Source of the DNA: Sphingopyxis bauzanensis | Lineage (GTDB): Bacteria > Pseudomonadota > Alphaproteobacteria > Sphingomonadales > Sphingomonadaceae | DNA length: 48,982 nt | Assembly: GCF_002205675.1 (NCBI RefSeq) | Contig: NZ_NISK01000003.1 | Location: forward strand, 802,439 to 851,420 | Direction: 5' to 3' | Shown here: piece after piece, positions 1 through 8,947 of the stretch | How the letters are laid out: each line of letters starts with the position of its first letter | Position numbering within the stretch: position 1 is the first letter of the stretch | The notes under the pieces: generated by a model | What the model saw: only the letters and a program-made list of their open reading frames with translations | Database searches by the model: none | What the model was told of the DNA's origin: nothing | Position numbers and translations under genes: made by a program

Positions 1-101
1 ATCACCTTCCGCGACACACGCAAATCCCGCGCGATCGCCTTGATCGCCTTGCCACCGGCATACTCGCGCCGAATCCGAACCACCGTCTCCAAAACCAACA
101 T
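1..101 (-). CDS. istA: IS21-family transposase IstA, N-terminal fragment
   Basis: The minus strand from an ATG at 99-101 reads MLVLETVVRIRREYAGGKAI and continues through an AIARDLRVSRK-type segment to the window edge. This is the N-terminal helix-turn-helix that IS21 IstA transposases use to bind the element ends. A GGCGAGA ribosome site lies just upstream. Only about 33 codons are visible; the DDE catalytic domain and the partner ATPase gene istB would lie outside the window. Recognition rests on the characteristic N-terminal sequence. Whether the gene is intact cannot be seen. Confidence 0.75.
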   Translation of the reverse strand, partial: MLVLETVVRIRREYAGGKAIKAIARDLRVSRKV

Positions 102-152
102 CCCGATCTCGCCGCCTGATTATCCAGCCGGCTGCTTAAACCATCGAAATGA

Positions 153-209
153 GGGGTCCCTTTTAGACGCCGATCACCCCGCTAAAGGGGTCCTTTTTGC
201 ACGCCGATC
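153..209. repeat. IS21 terminal repeats, two direct copies
   Basis: Two direct copies of a 23-base sequence, at 153-175 and 187-209, share about 20 of 23 positions (GGGGTCC, T-run, then ACGCCGATC). They are 34 bases apart start to start and lie between the transposase start and the element end. IS21 transposases bind such multiple terminal sites. Confidence 0.75.
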
Positions 210-300
210 CACATTGACATCTCTCGAATGTGAATTCGTGCCGCTTAGTCGATATGAGGAACTCACGTATCACGCGGAACGCTCGCGATCATCGACGAGT

Positions 301-534
301 TCAAGATGATCGCTCCAGCAGTTCGCCAGATGAAACGAGCTGGTAGATATTCTTATCAATCAATTTGACTTGCTCGCCGAAAATCGTCTCCCAACCTTGA
401 GCACCGGGGCGTTCGCGCACGCCTTGCGGGGCGTTTTCCACGCTTACCATCTGATAGCGAAGGATCCTGATCCGAGTTTCCTTGCTGTCACGGCACACGA
501 TCTCTTCTAGGATTTGTTTACGAACGCAATCCAC
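301..534 (-). CDS. Hypothetical protein, 77 aa
   Basis: A short minus-strand reading frame of unknown function, mixed charged and hydrophobic, with no signal peptide, membrane helix or cysteine motif. I chose a GTG start at 532-534 because GAGG sits six bases upstream; a TTG at 544-546 would add four residues. The central part (GVRERPGAQGWETIFGEQ, then LIDKNIYQLVSSGELLER) reads like folded protein rather than a chance frame, and the opposite strand has no convincing gene. It sits alone between the IS21 end and nnrS and points away from nnrS. Existence of the gene is likely but not certain. Confidence 0.5.
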   Translation of the reverse strand: MDCVRKQILEEIVCRDSKETRIRILRYQMVSVENAPQGVRERPGAQGWETIFGEQVKLIDKNIYQLVSSGELLERSS

Positions 535-758
535 ATGAAACCTCAAAGTTCGTTCATTTTCTTATCTGGCACCTCACCAAGACGACCCATCGCCAGCAAT
601 GACGATAAATTAAACTCGTCGCCATGTCTGGCAGCTTCACGCGCACAGACCGAAATTTATCAAATGTCGATCGGGATCATCTTCGTAATTGCGGTATGTC
701 AATGAACGAAACGGAACGCGGCTTAGGTTGGAAGATACCCCCTTGTGAAGGACCGCTC

Positions 759-1976
759 GTGCTCAATAACACCGATCGATTGCAGCTTCGCAGGAAACGC
801 ATGGCGCAGAGTCCTGCCTTACTGCGCGGCGGATTTCGACCATTCTTTGTCGGCGCAGCTGCGTGGGCAGTAATATCCCTGGCCGTCTGGATAATGATCC
901 TCTTCGATCTCGCTCACTCGCAACTTTTTGAAGATCCACTTGCATGGCATCGCCATGAGATGCTGTTCGGATTTGTGGGGGCGGCAATTGCCGGTTTTGC
1001 GCTAACTGCAGTTCCTAATTGGACTGGTCGACTCCCCATTGCGGGCGGGCCTCTGGCAATGCTTTTCGGAATATGGGTGGCAGGCAGATTGCTCCCATTC
1101 TTGGTTTCCCCCGAAAATCTTTTGCTCCTTATCATAGAGCCCGGGTTCTACGTGCTTTTGGCTCTGTTGCTTGCACGGGAAATTATAAAGAGTCGAAATC
1201 GCAATTTTCCCATCGTGGCGGTGATCGGTCTTTTCGGTATTGCCGATCTGGTCGACCGGGTCGCAATGGCAGGACTTCTGGAAATGACAAAAATTGGCTG
1301 GCAAAGCGGATTGGCGCTGGTCGTTTTTCTCATATCGGTTATCGGCGGGCGGATCGTGCCCAGTTTTACCCGGAACTGGCTGATGGCCCAACACGCCGGG
1401 GAACCAATGCCCACTCAGCCAGATCGGTTCGACAAGGTTGTGCTTGTTTTCACCGCACTTGCCCTGATGTTGTGGTTGTTCTGGCCATCGTCAGTGCCAA
1501 CTGGTGTGGGCCTGATTGCCACAGCCATCGCACACTTTGTTCGACTTGTGAGATGGCAGGGATGGAGATGCCGGTCGAATGCCCTATTGAGCATCTTGCA
1601 CGTAGGCTACCTCTGGCTTCCAGCGGGCTTGTTCCTCCTTGCGTTGGCGCAGTTGACGTTGGTTTCGGAAACCGCGGCCATTCATGCTCTTACGGCAGGA
1701 GCGATGGCGACCATGATCCTCGCGGTGATGAGCAGGGCCAGTTTGGGCCACACAGGACGAGAACTTGCGGCGAGTAAACTGACAACAATCGCCTTCGTGC
1801 TGATCAACATTGCGGCAGTTATGAGGGTGTCGGCTGCGCTCGGGATCGAGGAACAGAGAATAACGCTGATACTGGCTGCGTTCGCGTGGTTTGCAGCTTT
1901 TGGGTTGTTCTTGCTGGAATATATTCCAATCCTGTTTTCGGAATCTAATAAAAAGGGATCGGAAGAAAGATCGTGA
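759..1976 (+). CDS. nnrS: NnrS family integral membrane protein
   Basis: A very hydrophobic protein of about 405 residues with roughly twelve predicted membrane helices. The N-terminal LLRGGFRPFF segment, the conserved WHRHEMLFGF and GFALTAVPNW motifs and the late AGAMATMILAVMSRASLGHTGR segment are NnrS signatures. NnrS is a heme- and copper-containing inner-membrane protein that protects cells against nitric oxide and nitrosative stress and is often controlled by NO- or oxygen-responsive Crp/Fnr regulators. I chose a GTG at 759 because GAAGGA lies six bases upstream; an ATG at 801 with AGGAAA upstream is nearly as good and would remove 14 residues. No denitrification enzymes are in the window, so a stress or heme/copper role beside the cbb3 oxidase is more likely than support of denitrification. 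Confidence 0.85.
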   Translation: MLNNTDRLQLRRKRMAQSPALLRGGFRPFFVGAAAWAVISLAVWIMILFDLAHSQLFEDPLAWHRHEMLFGFVGAAIAGFALTAVPNWTGRLPIAGGPLAMLFGIWVAGRLLPFLVSPENLLLLIIEPGFYVLLALLLAREIIKSRNRNFPIVAVIGLFGIADLVDRVAMAGLLEMTKIGWQSGLALVVFLISVIGGRIVPSFTRNWLMAQHAGEPMPTQPDRFDKVVLVFTALALMLWLFWPSSVPTGVGLIATAIAHFVRLVRWQGWRCRSNALLSILHVGYLWLPAGLFLLALAQLTLVSETAAIHALTAGAMATMILAVMSRASLGHTGRELAASKLTTIAFVLINIAAVMRVSAALGIEEQRITLILAAFAWFAAFGLFLLEYIPILFSESNKKGSEERS

Positions 1977-2173
1977 TCTCGCGTCGCGGGTCGCCGGCTT
2001 AGTTCGCGATACTGACCAAAGGCGCACTCACGCGTTATGACTCCGTGATTCGCTGCTTCCTGGTAAAATCCTCGCGCTGGATGTCGCTGTGACCCGTTCT
2101 CGATCTCGAGAGAATTGCGCTCTGTTCGCCCCTGCGCCGTTTCGCGGATGCTGGCGCCGGAGGACCAGCAGGG

Positions 2174-2203
2174 TAGCTTGGCAAGCTAGGCGACGAAGCC
2201 TAG
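2174..2203 (+). promoter_or_regulatory. Overlapping inverted repeats in the fnr leader
   Basis: TAGCTTG-G-CAAGCTA (2174-2188) is a perfect palindrome around one base. CTAGGC-GACGAA-GCCTAG (2186-2203) is a perfect six-base hairpin. They share CTA at 2186-2188, so the two hairpins would compete, and the second ends at the AGG used as ribosome site for the regulator gene. Operator or attenuator function is inference. Confidence 0.4.
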
Positions 2204-2209
2204 GTGTGG

Positions 2210-2938
2210 ATGATGGAAGCGCCCGCCCCTGAAGACGAATTGAATTTTTGCCAAGCTTGCACCGTGCGCAACAGAGCAATCTGCGCTGATCTCGAAACCT
2301 ACGAGATCGCCCTGCTCAACAAGATCGGTCGACGGCGGCGATTGGAGGCAGGCGAATCGCTGATGTGGGAGGGCGACGACGCGGTTTACGTTGCAAACGT
2401 GGTGTCCGGTGTTCTCAAACTTTCGACCCAAACCAGCGACGGCCGCGAGCAAATCCTCGGACTAGCTTATCCCTCGGACTTCCTCGGCCGGCCCTTTGGC
2501 AACACGTCCCCTTACAATGCAGAGGCCCTTTGCGAAACGGTCGTCTGTGTGTTCCGGCGCACCGACTTCGAACGCTTTGCGCTCGATCACTCCAGGCTCG
2601 AACATAAGTTGCTCGAGCGCACGTTAAGCGAACTGGACCGAACACGGCGCTGGATGCTGCTTCTCGGCCGCATGAACGCCGAAGAAAGGCTGGCCGCTCT
2701 GCTATTGGAAATCGGCGCCCGCTCCGTTGCTGCAGGGTGCGGAAATTCCGCGGATGCTGACATCGATCGCTTCGAGTTGCCGATGTCGCGTCAACAGATC
2801 GCCGATATCCTGGGCCTGACTATCGAAACGGTCAGCCGCCAGTTAACGAAAATGCGCGAAGACGGGATCATCGAAATTCGCGGTCGCAGGAAAGTCACTA
2901 TTTGCAAGAGGGGGGTGCTGGAAAAACTCGCTGCATAA
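2210..2938 (+). CDS. fnrL: Crp/Fnr family regulator, FnrL/FnrN type with [4Fe-4S] cysteines
   Basis: A 242-residue Crp/Fnr regulator. The N-terminal cluster C14-x2-C17-x7-C25, plus cysteines at 108 and 113, supplies the ligands of an oxygen-labile [4Fe-4S] cluster, as in alphaproteobacterial FnrL/FnrN. A cyclic-nucleotide-binding-like beta-roll follows, then a dimer helix and a C-terminal winged helix with ETVSRQL in the recognition helix. The E-SR pattern is the FNR type that reads TTGAT-N4-ATCAA. FNR boxes precede the next regulator and ccoN, so this protein is the probable oxygen sensor of the block. I chose the ATG at 2210, with AGG five bases upstream; GTG 2204 and ATG 2213 are possible. 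Expected to activate fixK and cco when oxygen is low. Confidence 0.88.
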   Translation: MMEAPAPEDELNFCQACTVRNRAICADLETYEIALLNKIGRRRRLEAGESLMWEGDDAVYVANVVSGVLKLSTQTSDGREQILGLAYPSDFLGRPFGNTSPYNAEALCETVVCVFRRTDFERFALDHSRLEHKLLERTLSELDRTRRWMLLLGRMNAEERLAALLLEIGARSVAAGCGNSADADIDRFELPMSRQQIADILGLTIETVSRQLTKMREDGIIEIRGRRKVTICKRGVLEKLAA

Positions 2939-2984
2939 CCGGCTGGCAACCGCGCAGCGGAGGCTGGTCCCAAAATGCAGTAGT

Positions 2985-2998
2985 TTGACCTGAATCAA
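2985..2998. promoter_or_regulatory. FNR/FixK box upstream of fixK
   Basis: TTGACCTGAATCAA differs at one position from TTGAT-N4-ATCAA. Its centre is about 43 bases before the fixK start codon, in the space after fnrL. It suggests that FnrL activates fixK, or that FixK regulates itself. Confidence 0.7.
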
Positions 2999-3034
2999 TG
3001 ACGTGTCCTGCTACGAATGTGATCGGATCGGCCC

Positions 3035-3751
3035 ATGAAGCCGAAATCGCTGAACCATCCGCATGCCGACCCATTTCAGCACTTCATGGATGTGCTGCGA
3101 TCGCCCGATCTACCCGAATCATCGATCAGTTTCCTGCAGTCCTGTGGGCGTCCGCTTCACTTGGCGCGCGGAGAGGCAGCGGAGCTGCGCGAGCAGGAGC
3201 AGAGAACTGCAATATTTGTTTCAGAGGGCGCCGCCAAATTGGTGGGTCACGTAGGGGCGGACCGTGAGCAAATCGTCGCATTCTGTTTTGAAGGCGAATT
3301 GCTCATACTCTCGGTTACATCGCACACGCCATACACACTCCAAGCTCTCACGGAGTGTCGTCTACTGGCGTTTCCGGCAGGCGATCTTATCACAAAAGTC
3401 ACCGAGGCGACGAGCAGCGCAATCGTCGAACGGACCTTTCTAGCACTGGACCAAGCTCGTGATGCCTCTGTTCTTCTAGGCCGCAAAACAGCACAAGAAA
3501 AACTGGCAAGCTTTCTTGTCTCAATGGTCGACAGGATCGGGGTGGTAGGCCCGAAAATCATTGCGCTGGACTTGCCCATGTCACGTCGCGAGATCGGCGA
3601 TTGTTTGGGATTGACCATCGAGACGGTGAGTCGTCAGCTGACCGCCTTGCGAAATCACGGGATCATCAAAACGTATGGCAGATCGAAAATCACGATACTC
3701 GATATGGCCCGGCTTAGCGAACGCGCCGTCCAAGCGTCCTGCACTACCTGA
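3035..3751 (+). CDS. fixK: Crp/Fnr family regulator, FixK type (no Fe-S cysteines)
   Basis: A 238-residue Crp/Fnr protein without the N-terminal cysteine cluster of its neighbour. It therefore probably does not sense oxygen itself but relays the FNR signal, as FixK does. The winged helix (MSRREIGDCLGLTIETVSRQ) carries the same E-SR recognition residues as the upstream regulator, so both should bind the same box. The gene lies 97 bases after fnrL, is preceded by an FNR box and is followed by ccoN with another box. The start is the ATG at 3035; an in-frame ATG at residue 18 is an alternative. It could respond to a different ligand through its beta-roll, which the sequence does not reveal. Confidence 0.8.
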   Translation: MKPKSLNHPHADPFQHFMDVLRSPDLPESSISFLQSCGRPLHLARGEAAELREQEQRTAIFVSEGAAKLVGHVGADREQIVAFCFEGELLILSVTSHTPYTLQALTECRLLAFPAGDLITKVTEATSSAIVERTFLALDQARDASVLLGRKTAQEKLASFLVSMVDRIGVVGPKIIALDLPMSRREIGDCLGLTIETVSRQLTALRNHGIIKTYGRSKITILDMARLSERAVQASCTT

Positions 3752-3765
3752 TAATTTTCGGCAAT

Positions 3766-3779
3766 TTGACCTAGGTCAA
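3766..3779. promoter_or_regulatory. FNR/FixK box upstream of ccoN
   Basis: TTGACCTAGGTCAA is a perfect 14-base palindrome of the FNR type. Its centre is about 60 bases before the ccoN start, a spacing that fits a class II (-41.5) activation site with a short leader. It should drive the whole cco operon under low oxygen. Confidence 0.8.
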
Positions 3780-3832
3780 TGCATAAGCCAGGCTAGCTGC
3801 CTATGACATCGTAAATCTATTCGGAGTTAGAG

Positions 3833-5509
3833 ATGCAAGTGGAAGCAGCCTTGGGGCGGGCGGGCCTTTGGTTCGGCGTCCTCTTAATCTCGTTAGTCTT
3901 TGCTGCCACAGCGCGCGACAGCGGTTTCGCAGCCCATGCAACCATCATCGCTATCGTTTCATTCGTCCTCATGTGGATTTCGGTGGCCCGCTTCGATCCG
4001 ATGGGAAAAGCGCGCGGGTTCTTCCAAATGCCTGACGGACCATCGCGGTATGATGACGATCCGATCAGATGGGGCGTGCTGGCTACCATGTTTTGGGCCA
4101 TCGTCGGTCTGCTCGCTGGCGTGTTCATCGCCTCGCAGTTGGCTTTTCCGCAGCTCAACATCGAACCATATTTCAACTTCGGCCGGGTAAGACCGCTTCA
4201 CACGTCGGCAGTGGTCTTCGCTTTCGGTGGCAACATCCTCATCGCGAGCAGCTTCTACGTCGTGCAGCGCACTTGCCGCGCGCAACTGGCATTTCCGTCG
4301 CTGGCTCGCTTCGTCTTCTGGGGTTATCAGCTTTTCATCGTTCTCGCTGCCTCGGGTTACCTATTCGGTGTGACGCAAAGCCGCGAATATGCAGAGCCTG
4401 AATGGTATGTGGACCTGTGGCTGACGATCGTCTGGGTGGCTTACCTGATCGTCTTCGTAGGAACTCTGGTGCGCAGAACAGAGCCCCACATCTACGTGGC
4501 GAACTGGTTCTATCTTTCCTTCATCATAACCATCGCCATGTTGCATATCGTGAATAATCTGGCGGTTCCGGTTGCGTGGAATGGCTCGTTGTCTTTCTCC
4601 GCCTTTGCCGGGGTGCAGGATGCCCTGACCCAGTGGTGGTATGGACATAATGCCGTCGCGTTTTTCTTGACCGTGCCCTTCCTGGCGATGATGTATTACT
4701 TCGTGCCGAAGCAGGCCGAGCGGCCGGTTTACAGCTACCGACTGTCGATTATCCACTTCTGGTCGCTGATCTTTCTCTACATCTGGGCAGGGCCTCACCA
4801 TCTGCATTACACGGCGCTTCCCGATTGGGCGCAGACGCTCGGCATGGTGTTCTCAGTCATTTTGTGGATGCCCAGCTGGGGCGGCATGATCAACGGTCTG
4901 ATGACGCTTAACGGCGCTTGGGACAAGGTTCGCACCGATCCCATAATTCGCATGATGGTGATGGCGATGGCTTTTTACGGCATGGCGACCTTCGAGGGTC
5001 CCATGCTGAGCATCAAGGCGGTCAACTCCCTCTCGCACTATACCGACTGGACTGTTGGCCACGTGCATTCCGGCGCGCTTGGATGGAACGGTCTTATCAG
5101 TTTTGCAGCGGTCTATTTCCTCGTCCCGCGCTTGTGGAAACGCGAGCGGATGTATTCCTTGCGAATGATAAACTGGCACTTCTGGCTCGCAACGCTGGGG
5201 ATTGTTTTTTACGCCTCCAGCATGTGGGTGGCTGGCATTACCCAAGGGCTGATGTGGCGCGAATACGGCCCCGATGGCTATCTCGTGAATAGCTTCGCCG
5301 AAACTGTCGCAGCGCTCCACGAACTCTATATCATACGCGCCGTCGGCGGCGTGATGTATCTCGGCGGAGCCGTCATCATGGGATACAACATCTGGATGAC
5401 AATCGTCGGCCGGCTGCGCGAAGAAGTGCCAATGGGTGCCATGCCACATTATGATCCGGACAAGGATCGGCCGATTGCGCGCCCAATAACCCCCGAACCA
5501 GCCGAATAG
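3833..5509 (+). CDS. ccoN: cbb3-type cytochrome c oxidase subunit I
   Basis: The catalytic subunit of the high-affinity cbb3 oxidase, 558 residues with about twelve or more membrane helices. It reduces oxygen to water at the heme b3-CuB centre in the inner membrane. Conserved histidines are visible: H123 in RPLHTS (low-spin heme), H272 in WYGHN and H322/H323 in GPHHLHY (CuB side), and H410/H412 in VGHVHSG (hemes b3 and b). Length and motif order match CcoN. The ATG at 3833 follows GGAG in the leader. It is the first gene of ccoNOQPGHIS and is preceded by a perfect FNR box, so expression should rise when oxygen is scarce. Confidence 0.96.
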   Translation: MQVEAALGRAGLWFGVLLISLVFAATARDSGFAAHATIIAIVSFVLMWISVARFDPMGKARGFFQMPDGPSRYDDDPIRWGVLATMFWAIVGLLAGVFIASQLAFPQLNIEPYFNFGRVRPLHTSAVVFAFGGNILIASSFYVVQRTCRAQLAFPSLARFVFWGYQLFIVLAASGYLFGVTQSREYAEPEWYVDLWLTIVWVAYLIVFVGTLVRRTEPHIYVANWFYLSFIITIAMLHIVNNLAVPVAWNGSLSFSAFAGVQDALTQWWYGHNAVAFFLTVPFLAMMYYFVPKQAERPVYSYRLSIIHFWSLIFLYIWAGPHHLHYTALPDWAQTLGMVFSVILWMPSWGGMINGLMTLNGAWDKVRTDPIIRMMVMAMAFYGMATFEGPMLSIKAVNSLSHYTDWTVGHVHSGALGWNGLISFAAVYFLVPRLWKRERMYSLRMINWHFWLATLGIVFYASSMWVAGITQGLMWREYGPDGYLVNSFAETVAALHELYIIRAVGGVMYLGGAVIMGYNIWMTIVGRLREEVPMGAMPHYDPDKDRPIARPITPEPAE

Positions 5510-5520
5510 GATAGCTCGTC

Positions 5521-6273
5521 ATGAGTCTTGCCTCCAAGCACAAGAAGCTGGAAAAGAACGTCAACCTGCTTGCGATCGGATCCTTTATCGCGGTAGCCAT
5601 CGGCGGCATCGTCGAGATTGCGCCACTATTCTGGATGGACAACACGATCGAGAAGGTCGAGGGCATGCGTCCTTACACGCCGCTCGAGCAGGCGGGCCGG
5701 AACATCTACGTGCGCGAAGGCTGCTATTCTTGCCACAGCCAGATGATCCGCCCGTTCCGCGACGAGGTCGAGCGCTATGGCCACTACAGTCTTGCCGCGG
5801 AAAGCATGTATGACCACCCGTTTCAATGGGGATCGAAGCGCACTGGACCCGATCTGGCACGTGTCGGGGGCCGCTATTCAGACGAATGGCACGTTCAGCA
5901 CCTCAAAGACCCACAGAGCGTGGTGCCGGAAAGCGTTATGCCGTCATATTCTTTCTTGGCGAATACACCTCTTAACGCCGATGTCGCCGGCGATATGCTC
6001 GTCGCTCTGCGCCGTGTCGGCGTTCCCTATTCGGATCGAGACCTTCGACAGGCGAATCTGGATATGGCCTTGCAAGCAGATCCCGAGAGCGGCGGCGATG
6101 TAAAAGATTTGCAGCAACGCTACCCCAAAGCGCAGGTCCGCGATTTCGACGGCGATCCGAGCAGCCTGACTGAGATGGATGCGCTTGTCGCTTATTTGCA
6201 GATGCTCGGAACGCTTGTCGATCTCGACAGCGCGGCAGCTCAGGAGAAACTCGCAGAGGAAAAAGGTCGATGA
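5521..6273 (+). CDS. ccoO: cbb3-type cytochrome c oxidase subunit II (monoheme cytochrome c)
   Basis: A 250-residue membrane-anchored cytochrome c subunit that passes electrons towards CcoN. One N-terminal membrane helix (about residues 17-38) is followed by a periplasmic domain with a single heme motif, C68-Y-S-C71-H72 in [18 protein letters not shown], and a likely methionine heme ligand at M140 in VMPSYS. Length and sequence are typical of CcoO. It starts 11 bases after ccoN and ends in an ATGA overlap with ccoQ, so translation is probably coupled. Confidence 0.96.
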   Translation: MSLASKHKKLEKNVNLLAIGSFIAVAIGGIVEIAPLFWMDNTIEKVEGMRPYTPLEQAGRNIYVREGCYSCHSQMIRPFRDEVERYGHYSLAAESMYDHPFQWGSKRTGPDLARVGGRYSDEWHVQHLKDPQSVVPESVMPSYSFLANTPLNADVAGDMLVALRRVGVPYSDRDLRQANLDMALQADPESGGDVKDLQQRYPKAQVRDFDGDPSSLTEMDALVAYLQMLGTLVDLDSAAAQEKLAEEKGR

Positions 6274-6449
6274 GCCTCTACGATCATTTGCGGCATTTTG
6301 CGGACAGCTATGGCTTGGTCGCGCTGATGGTTCTGTTCTTCGGCCTTTGCTTGTGGGTGTTCAGGCCTGGTGCGAAACAACCCAGTCGGGAAGCGGCACA
6401 CTCCATATTCGCAGAAGACGAGTTTGACGGACGCAACGATGGTCAATAA
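6270..6449 (+). CDS. ccoQ: cbb3-type oxidase small subunit CcoQ
   Basis: A 59-residue protein beginning [16 protein letters not shown], with one membrane helix (about residues 15-32) followed by a [13 protein letters not shown] tail that is typical of CcoQ/FixQ. CcoQ stabilises the assembled cbb3 oxidase and the association of CcoP. The start codon overlaps the ccoO stop (ATGA) and its end overlaps the start of ccoP. Placement and tail motif make the call secure despite the small size. Confidence 0.9.
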   Translation: MSLYDHLRHFADSYGLVALMVLFFGLCLWVFRPGAKQPSREAAHSIFAEDEFDGRNDGQ

Positions 6450-7350
6450 GCGCATTGACGGGCCGACCGGCACCGAGACCGTCGGACATGAATGGGATGG
6501 CATCGAGGAACTCGACACCCCGATGCCGCGGTGGTGGCTCTGGACACTTTACCTTACCATTGTGTGGGGCATCGTTTACGTCATCCTTTATCCCGCCTGG
6601 CCGCTTGTTGATAAGGCCACCGAAGGCGTGCTTGGCTGGAGCAGCCGGGGCGAACTTGCCAAAGAAATGAGCGTCGTTGATCAAGGGCGTGTAACGATGC
6701 GCGAGGAACTGTCGCGCATTCCAATCGAACGGCTGCCCGAAAATAGCAAAATGTTCACTCAAGCGGTCGCTGGCGGACGGTCTGCCTTTCAGGTTCATTG
6801 CTCGCAGTGCCATGGTTCGGGCGCAGCGGGTAGCCAGACACTTGGCTACCCTAATCTCAACGACGACGATTGGCTGTGGGGCGGCGATATCAAGGCAATC
6901 GAATATACTTTGACCAATGGTATACGGGCGCCCGGTGTGGAAAAAACCCGCGCCAGTATCATGCCACCGTTCGACGGCGTATTCGAGCCTGTTCAACTGG
7001 AAGCCGTGGTAAATCACGTGCTTTCGCTGAGTGGACGAGGGTCTCGCAACGCGCTGGGTGCGCAGACTTTCCAAGATAATTGCTCGGTCTGTCATGGAAC
7101 GGTCGGCGAAGGAAATCGCGACCTAGGTGCTCCGCGTCTGAATGACGCAATATGGCTCTACGGCAGTTCGCATGAGCAGCTCCGCAACCAAATCCTGAAG
7201 CCTAAGATGGGGCGGATGCCACATTGGAGCGACCGTCTAGATCCGGTCACTATCAAGATGCTTTCTGCCTATGTTTGGTCGCTTGGGGGCGGCGAAGAAT
7301 TTGTCGAGGTAGCTGCGGATCCCGCAGTTAAGGTCGATGCCGAACCGTGA
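6439..7350 (+). CDS. ccoP: cbb3-type cytochrome c oxidase subunit III (diheme cytochrome c)
   Basis: A 303-residue diheme cytochrome c subunit that takes electrons from soluble or bc1-linked cytochromes. It begins [20 protein letters not shown], the typical CcoP N-terminus, has a membrane helix in the PRWWLWTLYLTIVWG region, and two periplasmic heme motifs, C121-S-Q-C-H125 and C215-S-V-C-H219. The frame is open further upstream, but the ATG at 6439 fits the family start and overlaps the last ten bases of ccoQ. The 3' end overlaps ccoG by 14 bases. Confidence 0.95.
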   Translation: MVNKRIDGPTGTETVGHEWDGIEELDTPMPRWWLWTLYLTIVWGIVYVILYPAWPLVDKATEGVLGWSSRGELAKEMSVVDQGRVTMREELSRIPIERLPENSKMFTQAVAGGRSAFQVHCSQCHGSGAAGSQTLGYPNLNDDDWLWGGDIKAIEYTLTNGIRAPGVEKTRASIMPPFDGVFEPVQLEAVVNHVLSLSGRGSRNALGAQTFQDNCSVCHGTVGEGNRDLGAPRLNDAIWLYGSSHEQLRNQILKPKMGRMPHWSDRLDPVTIKMLSAYVWSLGGGEEFVEVAADPAVKVDAEP

Positions 7351-8947
7351 CCCCAGCCGCGCGTCGAGCGCACCTCCTCGTCGCGAAGGCGAGGACAGCG
7401 AACCGACAGTCGTGGTTGAGGGCGGTCTTGCCAAAACCAACGAGCCCGTATCCAGCGCGGTAGCCGAACCGGAGGCGGCCACGCGTCGCCACGAACCACA
7501 CGAACCGCCGCGCCAGCACCTTCCGGCCAAGCTGTTCGAAAAACGCACAAAGGTTCACAACAAGCGGGTCGATGGTCCCTTCCGCCGATTTAAATGGTTC
7601 GTCATGTTTGTGACGCTGGCGATCTATTACGGCACCCCATGGATCCGGTGGGATCGCGGACCCTACGCTCCCGATCAAGCAGTGCTGATCGATCTGGCAA
7701 ATCGACGGTTCTACATGTTCGGCATAGAAATCTGGCCGCACGAATTTTACTACGTCGCAGGCTTACTTATCATGGCCGCCCTCGGTCTTTTTCTGGTCAC
7801 GAGTGCTGTGGGTCGAGCATGGTGCGGATATGCGTGCCCGCAGACCGTCTGGACGGATTTGTTCCAGCATGTGGATCGCTTCGTCGATGGCGATCGAAAC
7901 GCCCGTATCAAGTTGGACGCCGCCCCCCTCGGACCGAAGAAGCTCGGGAAGCGCGCGTTCAAATATACGATTTATCTCATAATTGCGTTCTGGACCGGCG
8001 GCGCGTGGATCATGTATTTTGCCGACGCGCCCACACTTGTGCGCGACTTTTGGGCCGGTGAGGCGGCATCTGCGGCATACATCACGGTCGCGATCCTGAC
8101 ACTCACTACATTCACGCTTGGCGGCTTCATGCGGGAACAGGTCTGCATCTACATGTGTCCCTGGCCGCGGATCCAGACCGCCATGATGGACGAAAAGTCG
8201 CTTCTCGTAACTTATAAGGACTGGCGAGGCGAACCACGCGGCAGCGTCAAGAAGGCGAAGAGTGAGCCAGAAAAGTTCGGCGATTGCATTGACTGTCTGC
8301 AGTGCGTCGCCGTCTGTCCAACCGGCATTGATATTCGCGAAGGACCGCAAGTGGGCTGCATCACGTGTGCGCTCTGCATTGACGCGTGCGACAAGGTCAT
8401 GGCAGAAATCGGAAGGCCGCGCGGTCTGATCGACTACGCAACCCTTGATGATTGTAAGAAAGAAGCGAACGGGGAAGCCACGCGGCCGCCCTGGAAAGCT
8501 TTGCTGCGACCCCGAACCGTCGCCTACTTTCTCATTTGGGGAAGCATCGGTTTTGCAATGCTTTTTGCCCTGGGCGTGCGCAGTCATGTGGGCTTGTCGG
8601 TCACACCCGACCGCAATCCGCCCTACATTCTGATGAGCGATGGATCGGTGCGTAATTCCTACACGCTCAAACTACGGAACATGGAGAGCCGACCGCGCGA
8701 TATGGAGATTGCACTTCAAGGTCTTCCCGATGCGGTTATGTGGATCGACACCACGGGGCGTGATGGGGCCGCGCGCAAGCAGATTAAAACGGTGCCAGCA
8801 GATCAGGTTCTCGCAGTCCGCGCTTATGTCATAGCTCCACCTGGGACAGACACGGATGACTTCAGCTTCCGGCTGACATCGCGGGACGAACAGAAGGAAA
8901 GCGTTGAAACCAAAGCGCGCTTCGACACGCCGAAAGTTGGCGAATGA
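7337..8947 (+). CDS. ccoG: Cytochrome c oxidase accessory protein CcoG (FixG)
   Basis: A 536-residue membrane protein with about five helices and a ferredoxin-like domain with two [4Fe-4S] motifs, C317-x2-C-x2-C-x3-C327 (CIDCLQCVAVCP) and C341-x2-C-x2-C-x3-C351 (CITCALCIDACD). A C-terminal immunoglobulin-like domain probably sits in the periplasm. CcoG is known as a cupric reductase that supplies Cu(I) for cbb3 assembly. The WCGYACPQTVWTDLF and YMCPWPRIQ segments are family signatures. The first 70 residues are low-complexity and weakly conserved, so the ATG at 7337 inside ccoP is the first possible start rather than a proven one. Confidence 0.95.
   Translation: MPNRDPSRASSAPPRREGEDSEPTVVVEGGLAKTNEPVSSAVAEPEAATRRHEPHEPPRQHLPAKLFEKRTKVHNKRVDGPFRRFKWFVMFVTLAIYYGTPWIRWDRGPYAPDQAVLIDLANRRFYMFGIEIWPHEFYYVAGLLIMAALGLFLVTSAVGRAWCGYACPQTVWTDLFQHVDRFVDGDRNARIKLDAAPLGPKKLGKRAFKYTIYLIIAFWTGGAWIMYFADAPTLVRDFWAGEAASAAYITVAILTLTTFTLGGFMREQVCIYMCPWPRIQTAMMDEKSLLVTYKDWRGEPRGSVKKAKSEPEKFGDCIDCLQCVAVCPTGIDIREGPQVGCITCALCIDACDKVMAEIGRPRGLIDYATLDDCKKEANGEATRPPWKALLRPRTVAYFLIWGSIGFAMLFALGVRSHVGLSVTPDRNPPYILMSDGSVRNSYTLKLRNMESRPRDMEIALQGLPDAVMWIDTTGRDGAARKQIKTVPADQVLAVRAYVIAPPGTDTDDFSFRLTSRDEQKESVETKARFDTPKVGE

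Larger units (their letters stand above)
1..213 (-). mobile_element. IS21-family insertion sequence, one end (cut by window edge)
   Basis: The window opens inside an insertion sequence. Reading leftwards from 213, the end begins TGTGGATCGGCG, carries two copies of a 23-base terminal repeat and then the start of an IstA-type transposase gene. IS21 elements start with TG and carry multiple subterminal repeats, so family and boundary agree. The other end and the target duplication lie outside the window. The end at 213 is inferred from the TGT start and the repeat edge and is good to a few bases. Confidence 0.75.

Noticed and set aside
650..663. FNR-like sequence upstream of nnrS (minus strand TTGATAAATTTCGG)
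   Set aside because: Only the first half-site matches TTGAT-N4-ATCAA; the second half does not.
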